Shown here: piece after piece, positions 24,159 to 33,148 of the stretch
How positions within the stretch are numbered: position 1 is the first letter of the stretch
How the letters are laid out: each line of letters starts with the position of its first letter
Assembly: GCF_013410405.1 (NCBI RefSeq)
Contig: NZ_JACCFK010000001.1
Span: forward strand, 1,984,001-2,048,000
DNA from: Amycolatopsis endophytica
GTDB taxonomy: Bacteria; Actinomycetota; Actinomycetes; Mycobacteriales; Pseudonocardiaceae
DNA: 64,000 nt
Direction of reading: 5' to 3'
Notes under the pieces: model-generated
Seen by the model: only the letters and a program-made list of their open reading frames with translations
What the model was told of the DNA's origin: nothing
Database searches by the model: none
Translations under genes and position numbers: made by a program

Positions 24159-25346
24159 TCAGGGAAAACTGGGGGTTCCCCCGGAGAGCCAGCGGCCCAG
24201 CCGGTCGACACCCTCGGTGACGTCGGCAGACGATCCGGCGAACGAGAACCGGACGAACTTCCCCCCGTCGACGGGGTCGAAGTCGATGCCCGGCGTGATC
24301 GCGACACCCGTGTCGGCCAGCAGGCGCTGGCACCAGCTGAGGCTGTCAATGGTGTGCCCGGACACGTCGGCGTAGGCGTAGAAGGCGCCGTCGACCGGCG
24401 CGATCCGGTCCAGTCCGATGCCGGCCAGGCCGTCGAGCAGCAGGTCCCGGTTGCGCCGGTAGTGCGCCACGTGCCCGTCCAGCTCCGCGTAGGACTCCGG
24501 TTCGAACGCCGCGACCGCCGCGTGCTGGGCGAGCGCGGGCGCGCAGATGTTGAGGTTGCCGGTGAGCACGTCGACCGCGCGGTGCAGGCGTTTCGGCGCG
24601 AGCATCCAGCCCAGCCGCCACCCGGTCATCGCGAAGTACTTGGAGAACGAGCCCAGCACGATCGACTCCGTCGTCGACTGCCACGCGCAGCCGGGCTCGG
24701 TGCCGTAGGAGATGCCGTGGTAGATCTCGTCGCTGATCAGCTGGACGCCGCGCGCCGAGCACCAGCCCGCGATGGCGGCCAGCTCCCCCGGTGGCAGTAC
24801 GGTGCCCGCCGGGTTCGTCGGGCTCGCCACGATCAGGCCGTCGATCGGGCCCAGCTCGTCGAGCAGGCCGACGGTCGGCTGGAACCGGGTGCGCTCGTCG
24901 GTGGCGAACTCGACGACTTCGCAACCCAGCGCCGACAGGAGGTTGCGGTAGGCCGGGTAGCCGGGCCGCGCCATCGCGACGCGGGCGCCCGCGTCGAAGG
25001 CGGACAGGAACGACAGCAGGAACCCGCCGGAGGAGCCGGTGGTGACGATGACGTCGTCCGGGCTGACCGGCAACCCGTAGCGGCGCTCGTAGTGCCCGGC
25101 GATCGCCTCCCGCAGCTCCGGGATGCCCAGCTGCACGGTGTAGCCGAGGTTCTGCCCGGCCAGCGCCCGCGCGGCGGCTTCGCGAACCGGTTCCGGCGCG
25201 CCCGCGCTCGGCTGCCCCGCGGCGAGCGACACGACGTCACCGTGCGTGCGCTGCCGGGCGGCCGCCGCGGAAAGGACCTCCATGACGTGGAAGGGCGCGA
25301 CATCCGCCCGCTTGGCCGGACCGGGAAAGGAAGCTGCGTCGACCAT
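24159..25346 (-). CDS. Class I/II PLP-dependent aminotransferase
   Basis: The 395-aa enzyme shows fold type I features: TTGSSGGFLLSF for phosphate binding, Asn178 in SPTNPAG, Asp206 in ISDEIYHG, the Schiff-base Lys236 in LGSFSKYFAMTGWRLGW and the C-terminal Arg in VRFSFAG. The substrate is probably an aromatic or branched amino acid; it is not a specific known aminotransferase by sequence alone. It begins 25 bp after the stop of the ESX-cluster protein on the same strand, with an AGGGTGGGG site, and could be read through from that operon. Confidence 0.9.
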   Translation of the reverse strand: MVDAASFPGPAKRADVAPFHVMEVLSAAAARQRTHGDVVSLAAGQPSAGAPEPVREAAARALAGQNLGYTVQLGIPELREAIAGHYERRYGLPVSPDDVIVTTGSSGGFLLSFLSAFDAGARVAMARPGYPAYRNLLSALGCEVVEFATDERTRFQPTVGLLDELGPIDGLIVASPTNPAGTVLPPGELAAIAGWCSARGVQLISDEIYHGISYGTEPGCAWQSTTESIVLGSFSKYFAMTGWRLGWMLAPKRLHRAVDVLTGNLNICAPALAQHAAVAAFEPESYAELDGHVAHYRRNRDLLLDGLAGIGLDRIAPVDGAFYAYADVSGHTIDSLSWCQRLLADTGVAITPGIDFDPVDGGKFVRFSFAGSSADVTEGVDRLGRWLSGGTPSFP

Positions 25347-25371
25347 GACCCCACCCTAAGCGGGCCCGTGC

Positions 25372-26562
25372 TCACCGCTGCCGCGCCGGGTCGCCGCGCT
25401 GGCCGTCGCGCCCCGCGTCACCGGTGGGCAGGTCCGGCGCGTCCCATTCACCGGGGGTCTTCCCGCTGTAGTGCTGGGCGCCACTGGAGCCTGCGATGTC
25501 GAACTCCTGCGCCACGCCCGCGCGGTGCAGTTCCTGCATCTGGTCGTCACTGATGGTGACCGGGCCGATCTGCGTCTGCTTGCCGTGGTCCCAGTTGTAG
25601 CGGTCGTAGACGTGTGTCCGGTAATCCACCTCGATCTCCGGCTGCCCGCCCGGCTCGGCGGGCGGGTGCACCGTGGCCACCCCGGTCAGGGAGTACCGGA
25701 ACCCGCCCATCGCGTAGTACCAGTCCTTGCTCTCCGCGCCCGAAACGTAGTGGCCGTACCATTTGCTGGTGAACGGGACCGGCTTGCCGTAGGTGCCGTT
25801 CTCCTCGGCGTCCGTCGCGATCTTGCGCATCTGCTCGGCGGCGTGCGTCCAGCCGTAGGCGTCAGCGAACTTGGCGGCGGCGTCGGCGAGGTCGTGGACG
25901 ACGAGGTCGTCGCCCGTGGTGTACCAGGGGTCGCTGCCGTGTTCCCCGGCTCCTTCGTCCGTGTGCGGGAACTCCGGACGGCCGGGGATCTCCGGCTCGG
26001 CCGCGAAACCGTTCTCCGCGGCGTCGGCAAGGGTGGTGGCGCCGCCGTCGCCGATCTCGCCCCTGGCGGCGCGGTCGAGAACGTCGGCGCAGGTGGTGTC
26101 GATGTCGGAGGCGATCCGCAGGATCTGGGCGACGCGGTCGGACAGCTCGGCGCGGATCTTCGCGCGTTCCCGTGTCACGTCCTCGACCTGGTCTTCCGGG
26201 ACGTCCGGGGAGACGCCGTGGTCGACGACGCCGCCGTTGTCGTCGAGGGCGAACCGGTTGGCGCGGGCCAGCGATTCGGCCTCGCTGACCAGGTGGCGCA
26301 GGTCGATGATGCGGTCGGCGGCGAGCTGGAGCGCGCCGCGCGTCGCGCTGATCTCGGCGACCAGATGCTCCATGCGGTCGGCGATCTGGGCGTGGAAGTC
26401 GCCCGCCAGGTCGGCGGCGCGGCCGTGCCAGCCCTTCGGCGCGGCCGACACGGTCAGCTCGTCCCCGAGGCCGAGGAGCCGGTCGGTGAGTGTCCTGAGT
26501 TGCCGGTCGGCCTCGTCGAGCGCGCCGGAGTTCCAGGTACGGACCGAGCCGTAGACGAGCAT
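25372..26562 (-). CDS. Putative ESX-secreted protein with WXG-like N-terminus and unknown C-terminal domain
   Basis: The 396-aa protein begins MLVYGSVRTW and has a helical N-terminal half with WHG at 45-47 in the position of a WXG turn (about 10-160). An acidic linker follows, then a distinct C-terminal domain (about 215-365) with WYYAMGGFRYSLTG, YRTHVYDRYNWDHGK and LHRAGVAQEFDIAGSS. That layout is what is expected of a type VII effector: export helices plus a C-terminal activity domain. I cannot name the domain; the last 25 residues look disordered. Its ATG overlaps the stop of the 103-aa gene by 1 bp (TGATG). Confidence 0.8.
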   Translation of the reverse strand: MLVYGSVRTWNSGALDEADRQLRTLTDRLLGLGDELTVSAAPKGWHGRAADLAGDFHAQIADRMEHLVAEISATRGALQLAADRIIDLRHLVSEAESLARANRFALDDNGGVVDHGVSPDVPEDQVEDVTRERAKIRAELSDRVAQILRIASDIDTTCADVLDRAARGEIGDGGATTLADAAENGFAAEPEIPGRPEFPHTDEGAGEHGSDPWYTTGDDLVVHDLADAAAKFADAYGWTHAAEQMRKIATDAEENGTYGKPVPFTSKWYGHYVSGAESKDWYYAMGGFRYSLTGVATVHPPAEPGGQPEIEVDYRTHVYDRYNWDHGKQTQIGPVTISDDQMQELHRAGVAQEFDIAGSSGAQHYSGKTPGEWDAPDLPTGDAGRDGQRGDPARQR

Positions 26563-26873
26563 CACGGGGTGATCCAGCCCGCGGCGATGACGAGCAGGTC
26601 GTGCCGGGCGGCTTCGTGGTCGGCCTCGTAGAGGTCGGCCGCGCGGGCGACGGCGCTGCCCAGCGATGTCGCAGCCGCGCTCCAGCCCTTGAGGCGGTTG
26701 TGCCAGGCGTCGGCGAGTGCGACGGCGGATTCCGCGCTGCGACTGCCCTTCAACGCACCCGGAACGTCCGACAGGGGTGCCGCGAGGTTCACCGCCGCGG
26801 CCTGTTCCCCGGCGCTGTCGGCCGCTTCGCCCGATTTGCGCAACATCGCGATGGCGACTTCGTAACCAGACAC
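26562..26873 (-). CDS. Small WXG100/ESX-like helical protein
   Basis: The 103-aa, almost all-helical protein has no signal peptide and has Trp at 57 and 64 (ADAWHNRLKGWSAA) at the middle turn, as in proteins of the WXG100 superfamily and type VII secretion targets. It starts with GTG at 26873 and its stop overlaps the next start by 1 bp, so it is likely the helical partner of the 396-aa protein, perhaps exported as a complex. This is inferred from size and neighbours. Confidence 0.78.
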   Translation of the reverse strand: MSGYEVAIAMLRKSGEAADSAGEQAAAVNLAAPLSDVPGALKGSRSAESAVALADAWHNRLKGWSAAATSLGSAVARAADLYEADHEAARHDLLVIAAGWITP

Positions 26874-26945
26874 GGCGGCTACGACGCATGATCAACTCCG
26901 CTGGTTTCTTCCGCGGGGTGAACATCAGGTGGCGGATCGGTGCCG

Positions 26946-28037
26946 TCAGTAGCCCTGGTAGCCGCCGCCGCTCGCCATCGATTTCAGGCCGGGGTGCCCG
27001 GCGAACCCGCCGTACCGGTCGAACGTGTACCGGACCCCGGCGATGATGTTGTCCACCGGGTTGTAGATGTCGTCGTGACCGGGCAGCTTGTGCGCGTTGA
27101 ACGTCGAGTCGATGCACTGCATCAGCCCCTTGGACGGATGCCCGGCATCGGCGTTGCTGTCCCACAGGTTGATCGCGTTCGGGTCGCCGCCCGACTCCTT
27201 CTCGATGATCGTCCAGATCTTGTCGATGTCGGCTTCCGTCACCGGGATGCCCGCCGCCTGCAGGATGCGGATCGCCTCTTCGATCCACTGCCGCACGTTG
27301 CCCGGCGGCTGCGTGCTCGGCGGACCGCCGCTCGGACCCAGGCCACCGCCGCCCCCACCACCGCCGCCGCTCAGCCCACCGGTGCTCTTCGACGACTTCG
27401 GTTTGCCGCCCAGGGGCGGCACCGACGCGTACCCGCCCTCGACGTCTTTGCGCACCAGCCCCATGACCCGGTTGATCTGGTCGTTCGCGCCGTTGAGCAG
27501 GCCCTGAATCGCGTCCCGCGCGCCCGTCGCGATGCCGCTCGTGGTGCGGGCGTTGGCGGCCATGATCTCGGCGGACGTCGGCGAGGGCATCGTCGCGCCC
27601 TCCTTGCCCTCGGACACCTCGCGTTCCTTCGCCTCGGCCGCGTTCGCCTGGGTGACGGCGTCCGAGTTGGCCTTGTCGATGTCCGTCTGCGCCTGCTGCC
27701 GGATCGTGTCGACCTGGCCCTTGATGTCGGCCAGCGAGGTCTGCAGGTTCGACATCTCGCGGGCGACCTCGTCGAGGTGGTCGTTGACCCTCCGGCCCGC
27801 GTCGCCGATCTGCCTGACGTAGGCGAAGAACGCGTCGGCCGCCGGACCGGTCCACGTGCCGCCGTCGAGGGCCGCCGTCGCGTTGCGCAGCGCCACCGAA
27901 TGGTCGGCCGAGTCCTTCGACGCCTGCGTGAACTGGTCCGCGACGGACTGGATGCCCGCCGGGTTCAGCTTGTCGACCTGCTGCGCGCGGGTCTGCACGT
28001 CGTTCCATTCGGGCGGCATGCCCGGTGCGGCAACCAT
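26946..28037 (-). CDS. WXG100-transglycosylase fusion (ESX-type peptidoglycan hydrolase)
   Basis: The 363-aa protein has three parts. Residues 1-145 form a WXG100-like hairpin with WTG at 62-64 and a coiled coil (NLQTSLADIKGQVDTIRQQAQ). Residues 205-245 form a Gly/Pro linker with nine consecutive Gly. Residues 248-350 are an SLT-type lytic transglycosylase domain: catalytic Glu281 in IIEKESGGDPNAINLW, GLMQ at 304-307 and NIIAGVRY. It would be exported by a type VII system and cut peptidoglycan. It follows the 117-aa gene with a 1-bp gap. Confidence 0.88.
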   Translation of the reverse strand: MVAAPGMPPEWNDVQTRAQQVDKLNPAGIQSVADQFTQASKDSADHSVALRNATAALDGGTWTGPAADAFFAYVRQIGDAGRRVNDHLDEVAREMSNLQTSLADIKGQVDTIRQQAQTDIDKANSDAVTQANAAEAKEREVSEGKEGATMPSPTSAEIMAANARTTSGIATGARDAIQGLLNGANDQINRVMGLVRKDVEGGYASVPPLGGKPKSSKSTGGLSGGGGGGGGGLGPSGGPPSTQPPGNVRQWIEEAIRILQAAGIPVTEADIDKIWTIIEKESGGDPNAINLWDSNADAGHPSKGLMQCIDSTFNAHKLPGHDDIYNPVDNIIAGVRYTFDRYGGFAGHPGLKSMASGGGYQGY

Positions 28038-28038
28038 G

Positions 28039-28392
28039 TCAGACCTGCAGGCTTCCGTCCCTGACGGTGAGGCTGTCCCGCGCCGCGTCGTCGGTTTCGC
28101 GCAGGGCCCGTGCCGCGTCCCGCAGGGCGCCGCCGGTCGACGTCATCAGTTCGGCGGCGGCGTCGAACTGCTTGTGCACCCCGTCGCGCAACGTCCCCAG
28201 CGCGTCGACCATGCCCTCGGACGGGTGCTCGCCCGGCTCGAGCTCGTCCGGGCGTTTGATGGCGCCGAACGGGTTCTCGCCGGTCACGCCCGTGACCCCG
28301 TCCTTGGTCTTCTTGAACTGCTCGTGGATGGCCTCGACCTGCCCGGCCACCTGCTCCAACGAGTCCGGATCGCTTTCAGGCACGTGGCTCAC
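28039..28392 (-). CDS. ESX-cluster small helical protein
   Basis: This 117-aa hydrophilic, helical protein has no signal peptide (SLEQVAGQVEAIHEQFKKTKDGV ... LGTLRDGVHKQFDAAAELMTSTGGALRDAARALRETDD). It lacks a clear WXG but has the amphipathic helix pair of ESX partner proteins. It immediately precedes the WXG100-transglycosylase gene, and the two may form a secretion heterodimer. The frame ends 3 codons into VRDGSLQV. Confidence 0.75.
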   Translation of the reverse strand: MSHVPESDPDSLEQVAGQVEAIHEQFKKTKDGVTGVTGENPFGAIKRPDELEPGEHPSEGMVDALGTLRDGVHKQFDAAAELMTSTGGALRDAARALRETDDAARDSLTVRDGSLQV

Positions 28393-28450
28393 TGTAGGAC
28401 GATCATCGCGGCCCGTACGCGGTTTCCGGCAAGTTCCACCATCCGGTGGT

Positions 28451-29182
28451 TCACGCCTCGTCGAGCAGCTCCCCGATCCGGCTGACCAGCAGCTGGTTGT
28501 CCGCGGGCGCCACGGTGGCCCAGTCCTGCCCGCCCACCTGCACCAGGTAGCGGCCCGCGTCGGTGTCGTAGAACGCGACGACGCGGCCCGCGCGGCGGCC
28601 CTGCCGCTCGACGCCGAACTGCCCGCGCGTGGTCATCCCGACCAGCATCCCGGCCAGCTCCTGCGCCTCCCACAGCTCGACGCCGCGGTCTTCCAGCGCC
28701 GTGACCAGCGCCTTCGGGTCCCCCTTGGCGTCCGCGTCGGCCGCCCGGAGCGTGCTGTGCGGCAGGCTGACCGAGTGGCCGACCCCGGCGGGCTGCTCGC
28801 CCGCGACCGACACCGCCGACTCGGCGAGCGCGTTCGGGCGGGCGGGGATCAGCCACACCTCACCCGAGTCGACCACCGCGAGCACCGCCTGGTTCCCGTT
28901 GCTCACCGCGAGGCCACGGATTTCCCGGCCCGTCCACACCCACACGTCGATCGACACCTGCGGGTTCGCCAGCAGGGCCGCCATGTCGACGACCTCGCCG
29001 ACGGCACGCCGCCCGCGCGCCAGACCCCGGTCGGCGAGCAGGCCCCAGGCGCGGTCGACGAGGTGCCGCCGCTCGCCGTGGGTCTGTCCGGCGCTGGGCA
29101 CGCGCAACGCCGGGTGGGCGCGCGGCAGCCGCAGGCTCTGCCAGAGGACGTCGAACTCCAGCGTGGTCAGGACGAGGCTCAT
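28451..29182 (-). CDS. EspG family ESX secretion-associated chaperone
   Basis: The 243-aa protein has the EspG pattern: LTTLEFDVLWQSLRLPRAHPAL at the N-terminus, IDVWVWTGREIRGLAVSNGNQAVLAV, and a C-terminal GRVVAFYDTDAGRYLVQ. EspG binds PE-PPE-type substrates in the cytosol before ESX export. Its start overlaps the stop of the PPE-like gene (ATGA), so chaperone and likely client are coupled. No other secretion component (EccB-E, MycP) is in the window. Confidence 0.9.
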   Translation of the reverse strand: MSLVLTTLEFDVLWQSLRLPRAHPALRVPSAGQTHGERRHLVDRAWGLLADRGLARGRRAVGEVVDMAALLANPQVSIDVWVWTGREIRGLAVSNGNQAVLAVVDSGEVWLIPARPNALAESAVSVAGEQPAGVGHSVSLPHSTLRAADADAKGDPKALVTALEDRGVELWEAQELAGMLVGMTTRGQFGVERQGRRAGRVVAFYDTDAGRYLVQVGGQDWATVAPADNQLLVSRIGELLDEA

Positions 29183-30813
29183 CGCTCGCCGATGGTGTCC
29201 GGTGAGACGTCGCGGCGGTCGGCGAACAGGTCTTCGTCCTCGACCCCGAAGCGCCGCACACTGTCCTCGTCGCCGTCCTGGGGCGCGGCGGGTTCCAGGA
29301 TCGACCGGGTGGTCCCCGTGCCGGGGGTGTGCCCGCCACGGCGCGACAGCCGGGCTTCCTCCTCCTCGGGCAGGTCGCCCACCGGGATCTGGTGGATGCG
29401 GTTGCCCGCGGTGTTCCGGCCCACGCGGTTCGGTCGCTCGCCCTCGCCTGCCAGCGCGCCACCGGCCCCGGCGGCCCCGAGCGCGGGCGCCGCCTCGGCG
29501 AACCCGCTCATCCCCGAAGTCCCGCGCACGGCCGCGAACCCCGGTCCGACGGCGGTGGGTGAGGTGCCCGAGGGCGGAACGGCCCCGGCGGCGCGGCCCT
29601 TGCCCAGCGCTTCCTCCGCCGCGGTCGGCACGCCACGCGGGGCGCCCCCGGCGCCGCCTGCCGCGCCACCACCGCCCGTACCACCGGCGCCGCCTGCCGC
29701 GCCACCACCGGCACCGCCGGGGCCACCCGCGCCGCCTGCCCCGCCACGGGCGGCGCCGCCAATGCCACCGGTCGTGAAGCGGTTCGCCGCTCCCGCACCG
29801 CCACGACCGGCCTGCTCACCCACGCCCCCGGCGGAGCCGGTCGCGCCACCACGGACGCCCCAGGCCGACGGCGAAGCACCCCCGGCTCGGCCGCCCGACG
29901 GGCCGCGCTCCGCCGCCCCGGCGCCCGTGGAACCACCGCCCGGTCCGGCACCGCCCGGTCCGGGCGCCACGCGCCCACCGGGCGCGGGCGCGCCAACAGC
30001 GCCGGACGGTCCCGTCACGCCCGGCCGTGCTCCAGCCGCGCCCGCCGCGGCCACACCGGCCGAACCGGGCGCGGGCACGCCCATCGCCGGGGTCGGGGTG
30101 TCCACCGGCGCCACCGCGGGCGTCACGTCCTTCGTGCCCTGAGCCTGCGTGGTCGAGGTGTCCGGAACGGTCGGGACGGCCCCGCCGACCCCGGAGACCA
30201 CCCCGGAACCCGGCGCCGACAACAGGTCGACCGGGGCCGGAGCCTCCACTGTGGACGTCGCGCCGAGGTAGCCGCCGCTGTCGTGGGCGTAGGCGTTCAG
30301 CGCGTCCACCGCCTGCGCCCTGGCCTCCTCGGCGGTCCGCACGTCCGCGGCGTGGTCGGTTTCGAAGCCGAAGAGGCTGAACACCGTGTCGCCGAAGTCG
30401 TAGCTGCCCGCCTTGCGCAGGTCCTCCGGCGCGGGCAGCTTGTTGCGGGTCCGGGTGAAGGCTTCGGCCTGCTCGAACATCATCCGCGCGGCCTGGTCGA
30501 CCTTCGCGGTGGCCTCGGCGGAGAACCCGGCCTCCCGCGCGACCACCGACGACGCCTGGTCACCCGCGCGGCTCTGCCACTCCACCCCGAGCGCCCGCAG
30601 CTGCGTCCGCAGCGCCTCCTCGGTCCCGGCGAGCGCGCCGGAGATCGATCTGAGCGCTTCGACGGCCTCGGTGATGCTCGTCGTGCCCGCACCGTCGCGG
30701 AACTGTTCCACGACCCGCGCGAGCTGTTCCGGCTGGTAGCCGTCGAACCGCTGGTCGGCGAGCTTCGCGACGAGCGTCGGGATGTCGTGGTTGCTGCTGT
30801 CGAACGTGGCCAC
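29179..30813 (-). CDS. PPE-like ESX substrate with long Gly/Ala-rich region
   Basis: The 544-aa protein has a helical N-terminal domain (about 1-180; FEQAEAFTRTRNKLPAPEDLRKAG resembles the PPE/actinobacterial WXG-fusion type), a proline- and then Gly/Ala-rich low-complexity region (about 200-420), and an acidic C-terminal tail (LPEEEEARLSRRGG ... FGVEDEDLFADR). It starts with GTG at 30813 preceded by GAGG, 9 bp after the lipoprotein gene stop. The following espG start overlaps its stop. Export as an EspG client is inferred from this coupling. Confidence 0.83.
   Translation of the reverse strand: MATFDSSNHDIPTLVAKLADQRFDGYQPEQLARVVEQFRDGAGTTSITEAVEALRSISGALAGTEEALRTQLRALGVEWQSRAGDQASSVVAREAGFSAEATAKVDQAARMMFEQAEAFTRTRNKLPAPEDLRKAGSYDFGDTVFSLFGFETDHAADVRTAEEARAQAVDALNAYAHDSGGYLGATSTVEAPAPVDLLSAPGSGVVSGVGGAVPTVPDTSTTQAQGTKDVTPAVAPVDTPTPAMGVPAPGSAGVAAAGAAGARPGVTGPSGAVGAPAPGGRVAPGPGGAGPGGGSTGAGAAERGPSGGRAGGASPSAWGVRGGATGSAGGVGEQAGRGGAGAANRFTTGGIGGAARGGAGGAGGPGGAGGGAAGGAGGTGGGGAAGGAGGAPRGVPTAAEEALGKGRAAGAVPPSGTSPTAVGPGFAAVRGTSGMSGFAEAAPALGAAGAGGALAGEGERPNRVGRNTAGNRIHQIPVGDLPEEEEARLSRRGGHTPGTGTTRSILEPAAPQDGDEDSVRRFGVEDEDLFADRRDVSPDTIGER
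29640..29780. repeat. GC-rich internal repeats coding the Gly/Ala region
   Basis: Within the PPE-like gene, copies of a segment containing GCGCCGCCTGCCGCGCCACC recur near 29653 and 29690 with a variant near 29729 (GCGCCGCCTGCCCCGCC). They encode the Gly/Ala stretch and are candidates for slippage. Confidence 0.6.
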
Positions 30814-30821
30814 ACCACACC

Positions 30822-31397
30822 TCACTTCAGCGTTTCGAGCGTCTGGACGGCCAGCTTCGCGACGTTCGTCGCCATGTCGCACAGCTGTCGCTGGTCGAAG
30901 GACCGGTCGTCGGGTGCCATCTGGGCGCGCAGCGTCCGGCCCGCGGCGACGCCGACGAGCGTTTCGCAGTCCTGGATCCCGTCGCTGGGCGCGTAGTTGA
31001 CCAGTGCGGGGAAGCCGGGCACGTCGGCGGGCCGCTGGATCATGCCGGTCTCGCGGTGGTCACCGCTGATCCAGTCCTCGATGCCGACGTCGACGACTTC
31101 GAGGTAGTACGTGTAGGTCGGCCGCGTGGCGTCGACGTCGAAAGCGCAGGTCGGCCCGTCTCGGGTGCTGTCCTCGTCGACCAGCCGCGGCGCACCGTTC
31201 TCCTGGAGCGCGTCGAGCTGGGCCGGTGTCAGCAGGGCACACGGGTCGATGCCCGTCACCGCCAGCTCCCGGGCGCGGGCGGGCAGTTCCGGAGCCTGGC
31301 TGGGGCGCGTGCCCGGACCCGCGAGCCCGGACACGGTCGACGTGCAGCCGCTGACGAGCAGCACCGCGGCGAGCACGGTCCTAGGCAGGGCCGGCAC
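30822..31397 (-). CDS. DUF3558 lipoprotein
   Basis: The 191-aa protein has a short basic N-region, hydrophobic core and lipobox (VLAAVLLVSGCTSTVSG, Cys at about residue 18), so it is an outer-leaflet lipoprotein. The mature part has DPCALLTPAQLDAL and paired Cys (PTCAF, QDCETL, RQLCDM) as in DUF3558. The GTG at 31397 lies 17 bp inside the preceding gene; a longer N-terminus up to 31481 would be antisense-like and implausible. Its role in the ESX cluster is unknown; it may sit at the envelope to aid or sense export. Confidence 0.85.
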   Translation of the reverse strand: MPALPRTVLAAVLLVSGCTSTVSGLAGPGTRPSQAPELPARARELAVTGIDPCALLTPAQLDALQENGAPRLVDEDSTRDGPTCAFDVDATRPTYTYYLEVVDVGIEDWISGDHRETGMIQRPADVPGFPALVNYAPSDGIQDCETLVGVAAGRTLRAQMAPDDRSFDQRQLCDMATNVAKLAVQTLETLK

Positions 31398-31797
31398 CGC
31401 GATCCCCGAGCGCCGTGACCTTTTCCTCCTCGCCGGCCTGGTAGGCCTGGGCGGCCTGCCGCAGCTGGATGGCGAGATCACGGAGGTTCGACACGTAGTT
31501 CTGCACCCGCAGCGCGTAGGAGGTGTCGCCGCGGGCCACCAGCCGGTTCCACGCGTCGACCGCGGTGGTACTGACGACGTCCTGCGCCGGCGCGCTGATG
31601 GTCAGGTCGGCCAGCTTCTGCCGGATGCGGTCGTCGAGCGCGTCGGCCTGCTCGTTGACGACCCTGGCGACCAGCAGCAGTTTGTCCGTGTCGACCTGCA
31701 GGTCCTGGGCGCGGGGCACTCCCGGAACGCTCGCGCCGAGCGCGCCGAGCGTGGGTGCGAGGCCCTGGCCGGCACCCCGCAGGTCGTCCTCTGCCAT
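31381..31797 (-). CDS. ESX-cluster helical protein (WXG100-like)
   Basis: This 138-aa protein begins MAEDDLRGAGQG. Most of it is helical (KLLLVARVVNEQADALDDRIRQKLADLTI, then DAWNRLVARGDTSYALRVQNYVSNLRDLAIQLRQAAQAY). AWNR with Trp near residue 84 sits where a WXG turn would be. It is the first gene of the cluster and overlaps the lipoprotein gene by 17 bp. Function is unknown; an ESX partner role is inferred. Confidence 0.78.
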   Translation of the reverse strand: MAEDDLRGAGQGLAPTLGALGASVPGVPRAQDLQVDTDKLLLVARVVNEQADALDDRIRQKLADLTISAPAQDVVSTTAVDAWNRLVARGDTSYALRVQNYVSNLRDLAIQLRQAAQAYQAGEEEKVTALGDRGAGPA

Positions 31798-31864
31798 GTT
31801 CGCGAACCCCCCGGGTGCGGACGGTAGCCGACCAGTTCCGGTGAGAAGGCTACCAACTCCGGTG

Positions 31865-33148
31865 TCAGCTCGGGCTGTGGTTCGCCGAAGCGCCTGGAAC
31901 GGCGATCTCGCCCCGCGCGGCCCGCGACGCGATGTCGGTGCGGTGGTGCGAGCCGGACAGGTGCACCTTGGCGACCCGCTCGTACGCCTGCGCGCGGGCC
32001 GCGTCGAGGTCGTCGCCCGTGCCGACCACGGACAGCACCCGGCCACCGTGCGAGACCACGGCGCCGTCGTCGCGGCGGCGGGTGCCCGCGTGCAGCACGC
32101 CCTCGGCCTCGGCGCCGGTGATGACGTCCCCGGCGCGCGGCACGCCAGGGTAGCCGTCGGCGGCGATCACCACGGTGACCGCGGAACCCGGATGCCACTC
32201 CAGCGGCGGGTGCCCGGCGAGCGTGCCGGTGGCGGTGGCGTGCAGCAGCCCCGCCAGCGGGGTGGCCAGCAGCGCGAGCACGACCTGCGTCTCCGGGTCC
32301 CCGAAGCGGCAGTTGAACTCGATGACCTGCGGACCGTCGGAGGTGATCGCGAGACCGGCGTAGAGCAGGCCGGAGAACTCGGCGTCCCGCGCGGCCAGCT
32401 CGTCGACCACCGGCTGGACGATGTCGCGCACGATGTCGTCGACCAGGCTCTCCGGCGCCCACGGCAGCGGCGTGTACGCGCCCATGCCGCCGGTGTTCGG
32501 GCCGGTGTCGCCGTCGCCGACGCGCTTGAAGTCCTGCGCGGGCTGCAACGGCACCACGGTGCGGCCGTCGACCAGGCAGAACAGCGACACCTCGGGCCCG
32601 TCGAGGAACGACTCCAGCAGCACCGGGTGACCGCCGTCGAGCAGTTTCATCGCGTGCGCGCGGGCCGCGTCGAAGTCGCGCGTGACGACGACGCCCTTGC
32701 CCGCGGCCAGCCCGTCGTCCTTGACCACCCAGGTCGGGCCGAAGCGGGACAACGCCTCGTCGAGCTTGGCCGGGTTGTCCACGATCTCGCTGCGCGCCGT
32801 CGGCACCTTCGCGGCGGCCATCACGTCCTTGGCGAATGCCTTCGAGCCCTCGATCCGCGCTGCCGAAGCGGACGGGCCGAAGCAGGCGATTCCCGCCTTG
32901 CGGACGGCGTCCGCGGCGCCGGCGACCAGCGGCGCCTCGGGACCGATCACCACGAGGTCGGCGCGCCAGCTCTGCGCCAGCTCGGCCATCGCGGCCGGGT
33001 CCGCCACGTCGACGCCGAGCTGCTCCGCCAGACCCGCTGTCCCGGCGTTGCCGGGCGCACAGGCCAGCGCGGTGACGGCCGGGTCGTGCGACGCGGCGAG
33101 GAGCAGGGCATGTTCGCGGGCACCGGACCCGACTACGAGGACGCGCAC
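31865..33148 (-). CDS. purD: Phosphoribosylamine-glycine ligase (GARS)
   Basis: PurD joins phosphoribosylamine and glycine with ATP, the second step of purine synthesis. The 427-aa ATP-grasp protein begins [15 protein letters not shown], has [15 protein letters not shown] (ATP lid), [14 protein letters not shown] and [12 protein letters not shown] with the Mg-binding Glu/Asn. Its length is normal. It precedes the ESX cluster on the same strand (67-bp gap), but is otherwise unrelated to it. Divergent from the secreted GDPD gene. Confidence 0.96.
   Translation of the reverse strand: MRVLVVGSGAREHALLLAASHDPAVTALACAPGNAGTAGLAEQLGVDVADPAAMAELAQSWRADLVVIGPEAPLVAGAADAVRKAGIACFGPSASAARIEGSKAFAKDVMAAAKVPTARSEIVDNPAKLDEALSRFGPTWVVKDDGLAAGKGVVVTRDFDAARAHAMKLLDGGHPVLLESFLDGPEVSLFCLVDGRTVVPLQPAQDFKRVGDGDTGPNTGGMGAYTPLPWAPESLVDDIVRDIVQPVVDELAARDAEFSGLLYAGLAITSDGPQVIEFNCRFGDPETQVVLALLATPLAGLLHATATGTLAGHPPLEWHPGSAVTVVIAADGYPGVPRAGDVITGAEAEGVLHAGTRRRDDGAVVSHGGRVLSVVGTGDDLDAARAQAYERVAKVHLSGSHHRTDIASRAARGEIAVPGASANHSPS

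Noticed and set aside
25372..28008. 878-codon minus-strand frame that would fuse the 396-aa protein to upstream sequence
   Set aside because: The upstream part overlaps the WXG100-transglycosylase and 103-aa genes in another frame; only the part after the ATG at 26562 is protein-like.
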